A stretch of DNA of 64,000 bases from Prinia subflava (lineage: Eukaryota > Chordata > Aves > Passeriformes > Cisticolidae), in contig NW_026961083.1 in assembly GCF_021018805.1 (NCBI RefSeq), forward strand, positions 62,001-126,000, written 5' to 3'. This document shows positions 22,827 to 35,800 of this stretch, in pieces (position 1 is the stretch's first letter; each line of letters starts with the position of its first letter). The notes below the pieces were generated by a model, which was not told the origin of the DNA, ran no database searches, and saw only the letters and a list, made by a program, of their open reading frames with translations. A program made the translations under genes and the position numbers.

Positions 22827-25800
22827 AAATTGCTTGATTTCCATGGAAGAGCTATGTAGAACACTATGCTTTGCTGTTGCTGTGTTGGTTTTCTCAGGAC
22901 ACAAGTCCTGTTGGTTGTCTGTGTTTGCAGCAAGCAGAGAAGCTCTTGAAGACACATACCTGCTTTCTCCACTACTGACGTATATTTTGTACCAGTTGGT
23001 GTATTCCTCGTCTGCAAAGCAAGAGCAAATGTGTTAGGACCTAAATTGCTTGATTTCCATGGAAGAGCTCTGTAGAACATTATGCTTTGCTGTTGCTGTG
23101 TTGGTTTTCTCAGGACACAAGTCCTGTTGGTTGTCTGTGTTTGCAGCAAGCAGAGAAGCTGCTGCAGACACTTTCTTGCCCCTTTTCCACAAGTGAAGTA
23201 TATTTTGTACCAGTTGGTGTATTCCTCGTCTGCAGAGCAAGAGCAAATATGTTAGGACCTAAATTGCTTGATTTCCACGGAAGAGCTCTGTAGAACACTA
23301 TGCTTTGCTGTTGCTGTGTCGGTTTTCTCAAGAAACAAACCCTGTTTGTTCTCTGTACTTGCAGCGAGGAAAGAAGCTCTTGAAGACACGTACCTGCTTT
23401 CTAAACTACTGCCGTATATTTTGTACCAGTTGGTGTATTCCTCGTCTGGAGAGCAGGAGCAAAGGTTTTAGGACCTAAATTGCTTGATTTCCTTGGAAGA
23501 GATATGTAGAACACTGTGCTTTGCTGTTACTGTGTTGGTTTTCTCAAGACACAAGCCTTGTTCGTTGTATGTGTTTCCAGCGAGCAGAAAAGCTGCTGCA
23601 GACACTTTCTTGCCCCTTTTCCACAAGTGAAGTATATTTTGTACCAGTTGGTGTATTCCTCGTCTGCAGAGCAAGAGCAAAGGTTTTAGGATTTAAATTG
23701 CTTGTTTTCCATGGAAGAGCTATGTAGAACACTATGCTTTGCTGTTGCTGTGTTGGTTTTCTCAAGACACAAGTCCTGTTGGTTGTCTGTGTTTGCAGCA
23801 AGCAGAGAAGCTGCTGCAGACACTTTCTTGCTCCTTTTCCACAAGTGAAGTATATTTTGTACCAGTTGGTGTATTCCTCGTCTGCAGAGCAAGAGCAAAT
23901 ATGTTAGGACTTAAATTGCTTGATTTCCATGGAAGAGCTATGTAGAACACTATGCTTTGCTGTTGCTGTGTTGGTTTTCTCAAGACACAACTCCTGTTGG
24001 TTGTCTGTGTTTGCAGCAAGCAGAGAAGCTGCTGCAGACACTTTCTTGCCCCTTTTCCACAAGTGAAGTATATTTTGTACCAGTTGGTGTGTTCCTCGTC
24101 TGCAAAGCAAGATCAAAGGTCTTAGGACTTAAATTGCTTGATTTCATTGGAAGAGCTATTTAGAACACTATGCTTTGCTGTTGCTGTGTTGGTTTTCTAA
24201 AGACACAAGCCCTGTTTGTTCTCTGTGTTTTCAGCAAGCAGAGAAGCTGCTGCAGGCACTTTCTTGCCCCTTTTCCACAAGTGAAGTATATTTTGTACCA
24301 GTTGGTGTGTTCCTCGTCTGCAGAGCAAGAGCAAAGGTTTTAGGTTCTAAATTGCTTGATTTCCATGGAAGAGCTATGTAGAACACTATGCTTTGCTGTT
24401 GCTGTGTTGGTTTTCTCAAGATACAAGCCCTGTTGGTTGTCTGTGTTTGCAGCAAGCAGAGAAGCTCTTGAAGACACGTACCTGCTTTCTCCACTACTGA
24501 CGTATATTTTGTACCAGTTGGTGTGTTCCTCGTCTGCAAAGCAAGAGCAAATGTGTTAGGACCTAAATTGCTTGATTTCCATGGAAGAGCACTGTAGAAC
24601 ACTATGCTTTGCTGTTGCTGTGTTGGTTTTCTCAGGACACAAGTCCTGTTGGTTGTCTGTGTTTGCAGCAAGCAGAGAAGCTGCTGCAGACACTTTCTTG
24701 CCCCTTTTCCACAAGTGAAGTATATTTTGTACCAGTTGGTGTATTCCTCGTCTGCAGAGCAAGAGCAAATATGTTAGGACCTAAATTGCTTGATTTCCAC
24801 GGAAGAGCTCTGTAGAACACTATGCTTTGCTGTTGCTGTGTCGGTTTTCTCAAGAAACAAACCCTGTTTGTTCTCTGTACTTGCAGCGAGCAAAGAAGCT
24901 CTTGAAGACACGTACCTGCTTTCTAAACTACTGCCGTATATTTTGTACCAGTTGGTGTATTCCTCGTCTGCAGAGCAGGAGCAAAGGTTTTAGGACCTAA
25001 ATTGCTTGATTTCCTTGGAAGAGATATGTAGAACACTGTGCTTTGCTGTTACTGTGTTGGTTTTCTCAAGACACAAGCCTTGTTAGTTGTATGTGTTTCC
25101 AGCGAGCAGAAAAGCTGCTGCAGACACTTTCTTGCCCCTTTTCCACAAGTGAAGTATATTTTGTACCAGTTGGTGTATTCCTCGTCTGCAGAGCAAGAGC
25201 AAAGGTTTTAGGATCTAAATTGCTTGTTTTCCATGGAAGAGCTATGTAGAACACTATGCTTTGCTGTTGCTGTGTTGGTTTTCTCAAGACACAAGTCCTG
25301 TTGGTTGTCTGTGTTTGCAGCAAGCAGAGAAGCTGCTGCAGACACTTTCTTGCCCCTTTTCCACAAGTGAAGTATATTTTGTACCAGTTGGTGTATTCCT
25401 CGTCTGCAGAGCAAGAGCAAATATGTTAGGACTTAAATTGCTTGTTTTCCATGGAAGAGCTATGTAGAACACTATGCTTTGCTGTTGCTGTGTTGGTTTT
25501 CTCAGGACACAAGTCCTGTTGGTTGTCTGTGTTTGCAGCAAGCAGAGAAGCTCTTGAAGACACATACCTCCTTTCTCCACTACTGACGTATATTTTGTAC
25601 CAGTTGGTGTGTTCCTCGTCTGCAAAGCAAGAGCAAATGTGTTAGGACCTAAATTGCTTGATTTCCATGGAAGAGCTCTGTACAACATTATGCTTTGCTG
25701 TTGCTGTGTTGGTTTTCTCAGGACACAAGTCCTGTTGGTTGTCTGTGTTTGCAGCAAGCAGAGAAGCTGCTGCAGACACTTTCTTGCCCCTTTTCCACAA

Positions 25801-28258
25801 GTGAAGTATATTTTGTACCAGTTGGTGTGTTCCTCGTCTGCAGAGCAAGAGCAAAGGTTTTAGGTTCTAAATTGCTTGATTTCCATGGAAGAGCTATGTA
25901 GAACACTATGCTTTGCTGTTGCTGTGTTGGTTTTCTCAAGATACAAGCCCTGTTGGTTGTCTGTGTTTGCAGCAAGCAGAGAAGCTCTTGAAGACACGTA
26001 CCTGCTTTCTCCACTACTGACGTATATTTTGTACCAGTTGGTGTGTTCCTCGTCTGCAAAGCAAGAGCAAATGTGTTAGGACCTAAATTGCTTGATTTCC
26101 ATGGAAGAGCTCTGTAGAACATTATGCTTTGCTGTTGCTGTGTTGGTTTTCTCAGGACACAAGTCCTGTTGGTTGTCTGTGTTTGCAGCAAGCAGAGAAG
26201 CTGCTGCAGGCACTTTCTTTCCCCTTTTCCACAAGTGAAGTATATTTTGTACCAGTTGGTGTGTTTCTCGTCTGCAGAGCAAGAGCAAAGGTTTTAGGTT
26301 CTAAATTGCTTGTTTTCCATGGAAGAGCCATGTAGAACACTATGCTTTGCTGTTGCTGTGTTGGTTTTCTCAAGATACAAGCCCTGTTGGTTGTCTGTGT
26401 TTGCAGCAAGCAGAGAAGCTCTTGAAGACACGTACCTGCTTTCTCCACTACTGACGTATATTTTGTACCAGTTGGTGTGTTCCTCGTCTGCAAAGCAAGA
26501 GCAAATGTGTTAGGACCTAAATTGCTTGATTTCCATGGAAGAGCTCTGTAGAACACTATGCTTTGCTGTTGCTGTGTTGGTTTTCTCAGGACACAAGTCC
26601 TGTTGGTTGTCTGTGTTTGCAGCAAGCAGAGAAGCTGCTGCAGACACTTTCTTGCCCCTTTTCCACAAGTGAAGTATATTTTGTACCAGTTGGTGTATTC
26701 CTCGTCTGCAGAGCAAGAGCAAATATGTTAGGACCTAAATTGCTTGATTTCCACGGAAGAGCTCTGTAGAACACTATGCTTTGCTGTTGCTGTGTCGGTT
26801 TTCTCAAGAAACAAACCCTGTTTGTTCTCTGTACTTGCAGCGAGCAAAGAAGCTCTTGAAGACACGTACCTGCTTTCTAAACTACTGCCGTATATTTTGT
26901 ACCAGTTGGTGTATTCCTCGTCTGCAGAGCAGGAGCAAAGGTTTTAGGACCTAAATTGCTTGATTTCCTTGGAAGAGATATGTAGAACACTGTGCTTTGC
27001 TGTTACTGTGTTGGTTTTCTCAAGACACAAGCCTTGTTGCTTGTATGTGTTTCCAGCGAGCAGAAAAGCTGCTGCAGACACTTTCTTGCCCCTTTTCCAC
27101 AAGTGAAGTATATTTTGTACCAGTTGGTGTATTCCTCGTCTGCAGAGCAAGAGCAAAGGTTTTAGGATCTAAATTGCTTGTTTTCCATGGAAGAGCTATG
27201 TAGAACACTATGCTTTGCTGTTGCTGTGTTGGTTTTCTCAAGACACAAGTCCTGTTGGTTGTCTGTGTTTTCAGCAAGCAGAGAAGCTGCTGCAGGCACT
27301 TTCTTGCCCCTTTTCCACAAGTGAAGTATATTTTGTACCAGTTGGTGTGTTCCTCGTCTGCAGAGCAAGAGCAAAGGTTTTAGGTTCTAAATTGCTTGAT
27401 TTCCATGGAAGAGCTATGTAGAACACTATGCTTTGCTGTTGCTGTGTTGGTTTTCTCAGGACACAAGTCCTGTTGGTTGTCTGTGTTTGCAGCAAGCAGA
27501 GAAGCTCTTGAAGACACATACCTGCTTTCTCCACTACTGACGTATATTTTGTACCAGTTGGTGTGTTCCTCGTCTGCAAAGCAAGAGCAAATGTGTTAGG
27601 ACCTAAATTGCTTGATTTCCATGGAAGAGCTCTGTAGAACATTATGCTTTGCTGTTGCTGTGTTGGTTTTCTCAGGACACAAGTCCTGTTGGTTGTCTGT
27701 GTTTGCAGCAAGCAGAGAAGCTGCTGCAGACACTTTCTTGCCCCTTTTCCACAAGTGAAGTATATTTTGTACCAGTTGGTGTATTCCTCGTCTGCAGAGC
27801 AAGAGCAAATGTGTTAGGACCAAAATTGCTTGATTTCCACGGAAGAGCTATGTAGAACACTATGCTTTGCTCTTGCTGTGTTGGTTTTCTCAAGACACAA
27901 GTCCTGTTTGTTGTCTGTGTTTTCAGCAAGTAGAGAAGCTGCTGCAAACAGTTTCTTGCCGCTTTTCCAGTACTGACGTATATTTTGTACCAGTTGGTGA
28001 ATTCCTCGTCTACAGAGCAAGAGCAAAGGTTTTAGGATCTAAATTGCTTGATTTCCATGGAAGAGCTATGTAGAACACTGTGCTTTGCTGTTACTGTGTT
28101 GGTTTTCTCAAGACACAAGTCCTGTTGGTTGTCTGTGTTTGCAGCAAGCAGAGAAGCTGCTGCAGACACTTTCTTGCCCCTTTTCCACAAGTGAAGTATA
28201 TTTTGTACCAGTTGGTGTATTCCTCGTCTGCAGAGCAAGAGCAAATATGTTAGGACCT
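22827..28258 (+). repeat. About 5-kb HOR block U2
   Basis: Copy of U1 (offset 11955). 23261-28258 is a 23-monomer unit of 4998 bp: M13-M14-M15-M1-M2-M3-M4-M5-M6-M7-M8-M9/2-M3-M9/2-M3-M4-M5-M6-M7/2-M8-M9-M10-M11/12. It differs from U1 at a few sites: GCGAGGAAAG at 23364, CTCTGTACAAC near 25679, TTCTTTCCCC near 26216, and the M7/2 monomer at 27171, which has GCAGGCACT where U1 has GCAGACACT. The last monomer (28041) fuses M11 and M12. Confidence 0.88.
28041..28258 (+). repeat. M11/M12 hybrid monomer (one-monomer deletion)
   Basis: Starts as M11 (GAACACTGTGC, CTGTTACTG, TCAAGAC with A at 28111) and ends as M12 (CTTGCCCC near 28178, CTGCAGAGC, AATATGTTAGGACCT). The switch lies between about 28111 and 28178. 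It accounts for the single monomer missing between U1 (M11 at 16086, M12 at 16304) and U2. It also has a private TTCCACAGAAGAGC at its junction with the next monomer. Confidence 0.78.
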
Positions 28259-31200
28259 AAATTGCTTGATTTCCACAGAAGAGCTCTGTAGAACACTATG
28301 CTTTGCTGTTGCTGTGTCGGTTTTCTCAAGAAACAAACCCTGTTTGTTCTCTGTACTTGCAGCGAGCAAAGAAGCTCTTGAAGACACGTACCTGCTTTCT
28401 AAACTACTGCCGTATATTTTGTACCAGTTGGTGTATTCCTCGTCTGGAGAGCAGGAGCAAAGGTTTTAGGACCTAAATTGCTTGATTTCCTTGGAAGAGA
28501 TATGTAGAACACTGTGCTTTGCTGTTACTGTGTTGGTTTTCTCAAGACACAAGCCTTGTTCGTTGTATGTGTTTCCAGCGAGCAGAAAAGCTGCTGCAGA
28601 CACTTTCTTGCCCCTTTTCCACAAGTGAAGTATATTTTGTACCAGTTGGTGTATTCCTCGTCTGCAGAGCAAGAGCAAAGGTTTTAGGATTTAAATTGCT
28701 TGTTTTCCATGGAAGAGCTATGTAGAACACTATGCTTTGCTGTTGCTGTGTTGGTTTTCTCAAGACACAAGTCCTGTTGGTTGTCTGTGTTTGCAGCAAG
28801 CAGAGAAGCTGCTGCAGACACTTTCTTGCTCCTTTTCCACAAGTGAAGTATATTTTGTACCAGTTGGTGTATTCCTCGTCTGCAGAGCAAGAGCAAATAT
28901 GTTAGGACTTAAATTGCTTGATTTCCATGGAAGAGCTATGTAGAACACTATGCTTTGCTGTTGCTGTGTTGGTTTTCTCAAGACACAACTCCTGTTGGTT
29001 GTCTGTGTTTGCAGCAAGCAGAGAAGCTGCTGCAGACACTTTCTTGCCCCTTTTCCACAAGTGAAGTATATTTTGTACCAGTTGGTGTGTTCCTCGTCTG
29101 CAAAGCAAGATCAAAGGTCTTAGGACTTAAATTGCTTGATTTCATTGGAAGAGCTATTTAGAACACTATGCTTTGCTGTTGCTGTGTTGGTTTTCTAAAG
29201 ACACAAGCCCTGTTTGTTCTCTGTGTTTTCAGCAAGCAGAGAAGCTGCTGCAGGCACTTTCTTGCCCCTTTTCCACAAGTGAAGTATATTTTGTACCAGT
29301 TGGTGTGTTCCTCGTCTGCAGAGCAAGAGCAAAGGTTTTAGGTTCTAAATTGCTTGATTTCCATGGAAGAGCTATGTAGAACACTATGCTTTGCTGTTGC
29401 TGTGTTGGTTTTCTCAAGATACAAGCCCTGTTGGTTGTCTGTGTTTGCAGCAAGCAGAGAAGCTCTTGAAGACACGTACCTGCTTTCTCCACTACTGACG
29501 TATATTTTGTACCAGTTGGTGTGTTCCTCGTCTGCAAAGCAAGAGCAAATGTGTTAGGACCTAAATTGCTTGATTTCCATGGAAGAGCACTGTAGAACAC
29601 TATGCTTTGCTGTTGCTGTGTTGGTTTTCTCAGGACACAAGTCCTGTTGGTTGTCTGTGTTTGCAGCAAGCAGAGAAGCTGCTGCAGACACTTTCTTGCC
29701 CCTTTTCCACAAGTGAAGTATATTTTGTACCAGTTGGTGTATTCCTCGTCTGCAGAGCAAGAGCAAATATGTTAGGACCTAAATTGCTTGATTTCCACGG
29801 AAGAGCTCTGTAGAACACTATGCTTTGCTGTTGCTGTGTCGGTTTTCTCAAGAAACAAAACCTGTTTGTTCTCTGTACTTGCAGCGAGCAAAGAAGCTCT
29901 TGAAGACACGTACCTGCTTTCTAAACTACTGCCGTATATTTTGTACCAGTTGGTGTATTCCTCGTCTGCAGAGCAGGAGCAAAGGTTTTAGGACCTAAAT
30001 TGCTTGATTTCCTTGGAAGAGATATGTAGAACACTGTGCTTTGCTGTTACTGTGTTGGTTTTCTCAAGACACAAGCCTTGTTAGTTGTATGTGTTTCCAG
30101 CGAGCAGAAAAGCTGCTGCAGACACTTTCTTGCCCCTTTTCCACAAGTGAAGTATATTTTGTACCAGTTGGTGTATTCCTCGTCTGCAGAGCAAGAGCAA
30201 AGGTTTTAGGATCTAAATTGCTTGTTTTCCATGGAAGAGCTATGTAGAACACTATGCTTTGCTGTTGCTGTGTTGGTTTTCTCAAGACACAAGTCCTGTT
30301 GGTTGTCTGTGTTTGCAGCAAGCAGAGAAGCTGCTGCAGACACTTTCTTGCCCCTTTTCCACAAGTGAAGTATATTTTGTACCAGTTGGTGTATTCCTCG
30401 TCTGCAGAGCAAGAGCAAATATGTTAGGACTTAAATTGCTTGTTTTCCATGGAAGAGCTATGTAGAACACTATGCTTTGCTGTTGCTGTGTTGGTTTTCT
30501 CAGGACACAAGTCCTGTTGGTTGTCTGTGTTTGCAGCAAGCAGAGAAGCTCTTGAAGACACATACCTCCTTTCTCCACTACTGACGTATATTTTGTACCA
30601 GTTGGTGTGTTCCTCGTCTGCAAAGCAAGAGCAAATGTGTTAGGACCTAAATTGCTTGATTTCCATGGAAGAGCTCTGTAGAACATTATGCTTTGCTGTT
30701 GCTGTGTTGGTTTTCTCAGGACACAAGTCCTGTTGGTTGTCTGTGTTTGCAGCAAGCAGAGAAGCTGCTGCAGGCACTTTCTTGCCCCTTTTCCACAAGT
30801 GAAGTATATTTTGTACCAGTTGGTGTGTTTCTCGTCTGCAGAGCAAGAGCAAAGGTTTTAGGTTCTAAATTGCTTGTTTTCCATGGAAGAGCCATGTAGA
30901 ACACTATGCTTTGCTGTTGCTGTGTTGGTTTTCTCAAGATACAAGCCCTGTTGGTTGTCTGTGTTTGCAGCAAGCAGAGAAGCTCTTGAAGACACGTACC
31001 TGCTTTCTCCACTACTGACGTATATTTTGTACCAGTTGGTGTGTTCCTCGTCTGCAAAGCAAGAGCAAATGTGTTAGGACCTAAATTGCTTGATTTCCAT
31101 GGAAGAGCTCTGTAGAACACTATGCTTTGCTGTTGCTGTGTTGGTTTTCTCAGGACACAAGTCCTGTTGGTTGTCTGTGTTTGCAGCAAGCAGAGAAGCT

Positions 31201-32822
31201 GCTGCAGACACTTTCTTGCCCCTTTTCCACAAGTGAAGTATATTTTGTACCAGTTGGTGTATTCCTCGTCTGCAGAGCAAGAGCAAATATGTTAGGACCT
31301 AAATTGCTTGATTTCCACGGAAGAGCTCTGTAGAACACTATGCTTTGCTGTTGCTGTGTCGGTTTTCTCAAGAAACAAACCCTGTTTGTTCTCTGTACTT
31401 GCAGCGAGCAAAGAAGCTCTTGAAGACACGTACCTGCTTTCTAAACTACTGCCGTATATTTTGTACCAGTTGGTGTATTCCTCGTCTGCAGAGCAGGAGC
31501 AAAGGTTTTAGGACCTAAATTGCTTGATTTCCTTGGAAGAGATATGTAGAACACTGTGCTTTGCTGTTACTGTGTTGGTTTTCTCAAGACACAAGCCTTG
31601 TTGCTTGTATGTGTTTCCAGCGAGCAGAAAAGCTGCTGCAGACACTTTCTTGCCCCTTTTCCACAAGTGAAGTATATTTTGTACCAGTTGGTGTATTCCT
31701 CGTCTGCAGAGCAAGAGCAAAGGTTTTAGGATCTAAATTGCTTGTTTTCCATGGAAGAGCTATGTAGAACACTATGCTTTGCTGTTGCTGTGTTGGTTTT
31801 CTCAAGACACAAGTCCTGTTGGTTGTCTGTGTTTTCAGCAAGCAGAGAAGCTGCTGCAGGCACTTTCTTGCCCCTTTTCCACAAGTGAAGTATATTTTGT
31901 ACCAGTTGGTGTGTTCCTCGTCTGCAGAGCAAGAGCAAAGGTTTTAGGTTCTAAATTGCTTGATTTCCATGGAAGAGCTATGTAGAACACTATGCTTTGC
32001 TGTTGCTGTGTTGGTTTTCTCAGGACACAAGTCCTGTTGGTTGTCTGTGTTTGCAGCAAGCAGAGAAGCTCTTGAAGACACATACCTGCTTTCTCCACTA
32101 CTGACGTATATTTTGTACCAGTTGGTGTGTTCCTCGTCTGCAAAGCAAGAGCAAATGTGTTAGGACCTAAATTGCTTGATTTCCATGGAAGAGCTCTGTA
32201 GAACATTATGCTTTGCTGTTGCTGTGTTGGTTTTCTCAGGACACAAGTCCTGTTGGTTGTCTGTGTTTGCAGCAAGCAGAGAAGCTGCTGCAGACACTTT
32301 CTTGCCCCTTTTCCACAAGTGAAGTATATTTTGTACCAGTTGGTGTATTCCTCGTCTGCAGAGCAAGAGCAAATGTGTTAGGACCAAAATTGCTTGATTT
32401 CCACGGAAGAGCTATGTAGAACACTATGCTTTGCTCTTGCTGTGTTGGTTTTCTCAAGACACAAGTCCTGTTTGTTGTCTGTGTTTTCAGCAAGTAGAGA
32501 AGCTGCTGCAAACAGTTTCTTGCCGCTTTTCCAGTACTGACGTATATTTTGTACCAGTTGGTGAATTCCTCGTCTACAGAGCAAGAGCAAAGGTTTTAGG
32601 ATCTAAATTGCTTGATTTCCATGGAAGAGCTATGTAGAACACTGTGCTTTGCTGTTACTGTGTTGGTTTTCTCAAGACACAAGTCCTGTTGGTTGTCTGT
32701 GTTTGCAGCAAGCAGAGAAGCTGCTGCAGACACTTTCTTGCTCCTTTTCCACAAGTGAAGTATATTTTGTACCAGTTGGTGTATTCCTCGTCTGCAAAGC
32801 AAGAGCAAATGTGTTAGGACCT
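28259..32822 (+). repeat. About 4.6-kb HOR block U3 (tandem copy of U2)
   Basis: Follows U2 directly with offset 4998 from 28259 to about 30648, then offset 4564, because one M9/2-M3 pair (434 bp) present in U2 at 25651-26084 is absent. Order: M13-M14-M15-M1-M2-M3-M4-M5-M6-M7-M8-M9/2-M3-M4-M5-M6-M7/2-M8-M9-M10-M11. The stretch 29997-31516 is thereby an exact 1520-bp 7-mer (M6-M7-M8-M9/2-M3-M4-M5). The M5 copy at 29781 has AACAAAACC, a private change. Confidence 0.88.
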
Positions 32823-35800
32823 AAATTGCTTGATTTCCATGGAAGAGCTCTGTAGAACATTATGCTTTGCTGTTGCTGTGTTGGTTTTCTCAGGACACAA
32901 GTCCTGTTGGTTGTCTGTGTTTGCAGCAAGCAGAGAAGCTGCTGCAGACACTTTCTTGCCCCTTTTCCACAAGTGAAGTATATTTTGTACCAGTTGGTGT
33001 ATTCCTCGTCTGCAGAGCAAGAGCAAATATGTTAGGACCTAAATTGCTTGATTTCCACGGAAGAGCTCTGTAGAACACTATGCTTTGCTGTTGCTGTGTC
33101 GGTTTTCTCAAGAAACAAACCCTGTTTGTTCTCTGTACTTGCAGCGAGCAAAGAAGCTCTTGAAGACACGTACCTGCTTTCTAAACTACTGCCGTATATT
33201 TTGTACCAGTTGGTGTATTCCTCGTCTGCAAAGCAGGAGCAAAGGTTTTAGGACCTAAATTGCTTGATTTCCTTGGAAGAGATATGTAGAACACTGTGCT
33301 TTGCTGTTACTGTGTTGGTTTTCTCAAGACACAAGCCTTGTTCGTTGTATGTGTTTCCAGCGAGCAGAAAAGCTGCTGCAGACACTTTCTTGCCCCTTTT
33401 CCACAAGTGAAGTATATTTTGTACCAGTTGGTGTATTCCTCGTCTGCAGAGCAAGAGCAAAGGTTTTAGGATCTAAATTGCTTGTTTTCCATGGAAGAGC
33501 TATGTAGAACACTATGCTTTGCTGTTGCTGTGTTGGTTTTCTCAAGACACAAGTCCTGTTGGTTGTCTGTGTTTGCAGCGAGCAGAGAAGCTGCTGCAGA
33601 CACTTTCTTGCTCCTTTTCCACAAGTGAAGTATATTTTGTACCAGTTGGTGTATTCCTCGTCTGCAGAGCAAGAGCAAATATGTTAGGACTTAAATTGCT
33701 TGATTTCCATGGAAGAGCTATGTAGAACACTATGCTTTGCTGTTGCTGTGTTGGTTTTCTCAAGACACAACTCCTGTTGGTTGTCTGTGTTTGCAGCAAG
33801 CAGAGAAGCTGCTGCAGACACTTTCTTGCCCCTTTTCCACAAGTGAAGTATATTTTGTACCAGTTGGTGTGTTCCTCGTCTGCAAAGCAAGATCAAAGGT
33901 CTTAGGACTTAAATTGCTTGATTTCATTGGAAGAGCTATTTAGAACACTATGCTTTGCTGTTGCTGTGTTGGTTTTCTAAAGACACAAGCCCTGTTTGTT
34001 CTCTGTGTTTTCAGCAAGCAGAGAAGCTGCTGCAGGCACTTTCTTGCCCCTTTTCCACAAGTGAAGTATATTTTGTACCAGTTGGTGTGTTCCTCGTCTG
34101 CAGAGCAAGAGCAAAGGTTTTAGGTTCTAAATTGCTTGTTTTCCATGGAAGAGCTATGTAGAACACTATGCTTTGCTGTTGCTGTGTTGGTTTTCTCAAG
34201 ATACAAGCCCTGTTGGTTGTCTGTGTTTGCAGCAAGCAGAGAAGCTCTTGAAGACACATACCTGCTTTCTCCACTACTGACGTATATTTTGTACCAGTTG
34301 GTGTGTTCCTCGTCTGCAAAGCAAGAGCAAATGTGTTAGGACCTAAATTGCTTGATTTCCATGGAAGAGCTCTGTAGAACACTATGCTTTGCTGTTGCTG
34401 TGTTGGTTTTCTCAGGACACAAATCCTGTTGGTTGTCTGTGTTTGCAGCAAGCAGAGAAGCTGCTGCAGACACTTTCTTGCCCCTTTTCCACAAGTGAAG
34501 TATATTTTGTACCAGTTGGTGTATTCCTCGTCTGCAGAGCAAGAGCAAATATGTTAGGACCTAAATTGCTTGATTTCCACGGAAGAGCTCTGTAGAACAC
34601 TATGCTTTGCTGTTGCTGTGTCGGTTTTCTCAAGAAACAAACCCTGTTTGTTCTCTGTACTTGCAGCGAGCAAAGAAGCTCTTGAAGACACGTACCTGCT
34701 TTCTAAACTACTGCCGTATATTTTGTACCAGTTGGTGTATTCCTCGTCTGCAGAGCAGGAGCAAAGGTTTTAGGACCTAAATTGCTTGATTTCCTTGGAA
34801 GAGATATGTAGAACACTGTGCTTTGCTGTTACTGTGTTGGTTTTCTCAAGACACAAGCCTTGTTGGTTGTATGTGTTTCCAGCGAGCAGAAAAGCTGCTG
34901 CAGACACTTTCTTGCCCCTTTTCCACAAGTGAAGTATATTTTGTACCAGTTGGTGTATTCCTCGTCTGCAGAGCAAGAGCAAAGGTTTTAGGATCTAAAT
35001 TGCTTGTTTTCCATGGAAGAGCTATGTAGAACACTATGCTTTGCTGTTGCTGTGTTGGTTTTCTCAAGACACAAGTCCTGTTGGTTGTCTGTGTTTGCAG
35101 CAAGCAGAGAAGCTGCTGCAGACACTTTCTTGCCCCTTTTCCACAAGTGAAGTATATTTTGTACCAGTTGGTGTATTCCTCGTCTGCAGAGCAAGAGCAA
35201 ATATGTTAGGACTTAAATTGCTTGTTTTCCATGGAAGAGCTATGTAGAACACTATGCTTTGCTGTTGCTGTGTTGGTTTTCTCAGGACACAAGCCCTGTT
35301 GGTTGTCTGTGTTTGCAGCAAGCAGAGAAGCTCTTGAAGACACATACCTGCTTTCTCCACTACTGACGTATATTTTGTACCAGTTGGTGTGTTCCTCGTC
35401 TGCAAAGCAAGAGCAAATGTGTTAGGACCTAAATTGCTTGATTTCCATGGAAGAGCTCTGTAGAACATTATGCTTTGCTGTTGCTGTGTTGGTTTTCTCA
35501 GGACACAAGTCCTGTTGGTTGTCTGTGTTTGCAGCAAGCAGAGAAGCTGCTGCAGACACTTTCTTGCCCCTTTTCCACAAGTGAAGTATATTTTGTACCA
35601 GTTGGTGTATTCCTCGTCTGCAGAGCAAGAGCAAATGTGTTAGGACCTAAATTGCTTGATTTCCACGGAAGAGCTATGTAGAACACTATGCTTTGCTCTT
35701 GCTGTGTTGGTTTTCTCAAGACACAAGTCCTGTTTGTTGTCTGTGTTTTCAGCAAGTAGAGAAGCTGCTGCAAACAGTTTCTTGCCGCTTTTCCAGTACT

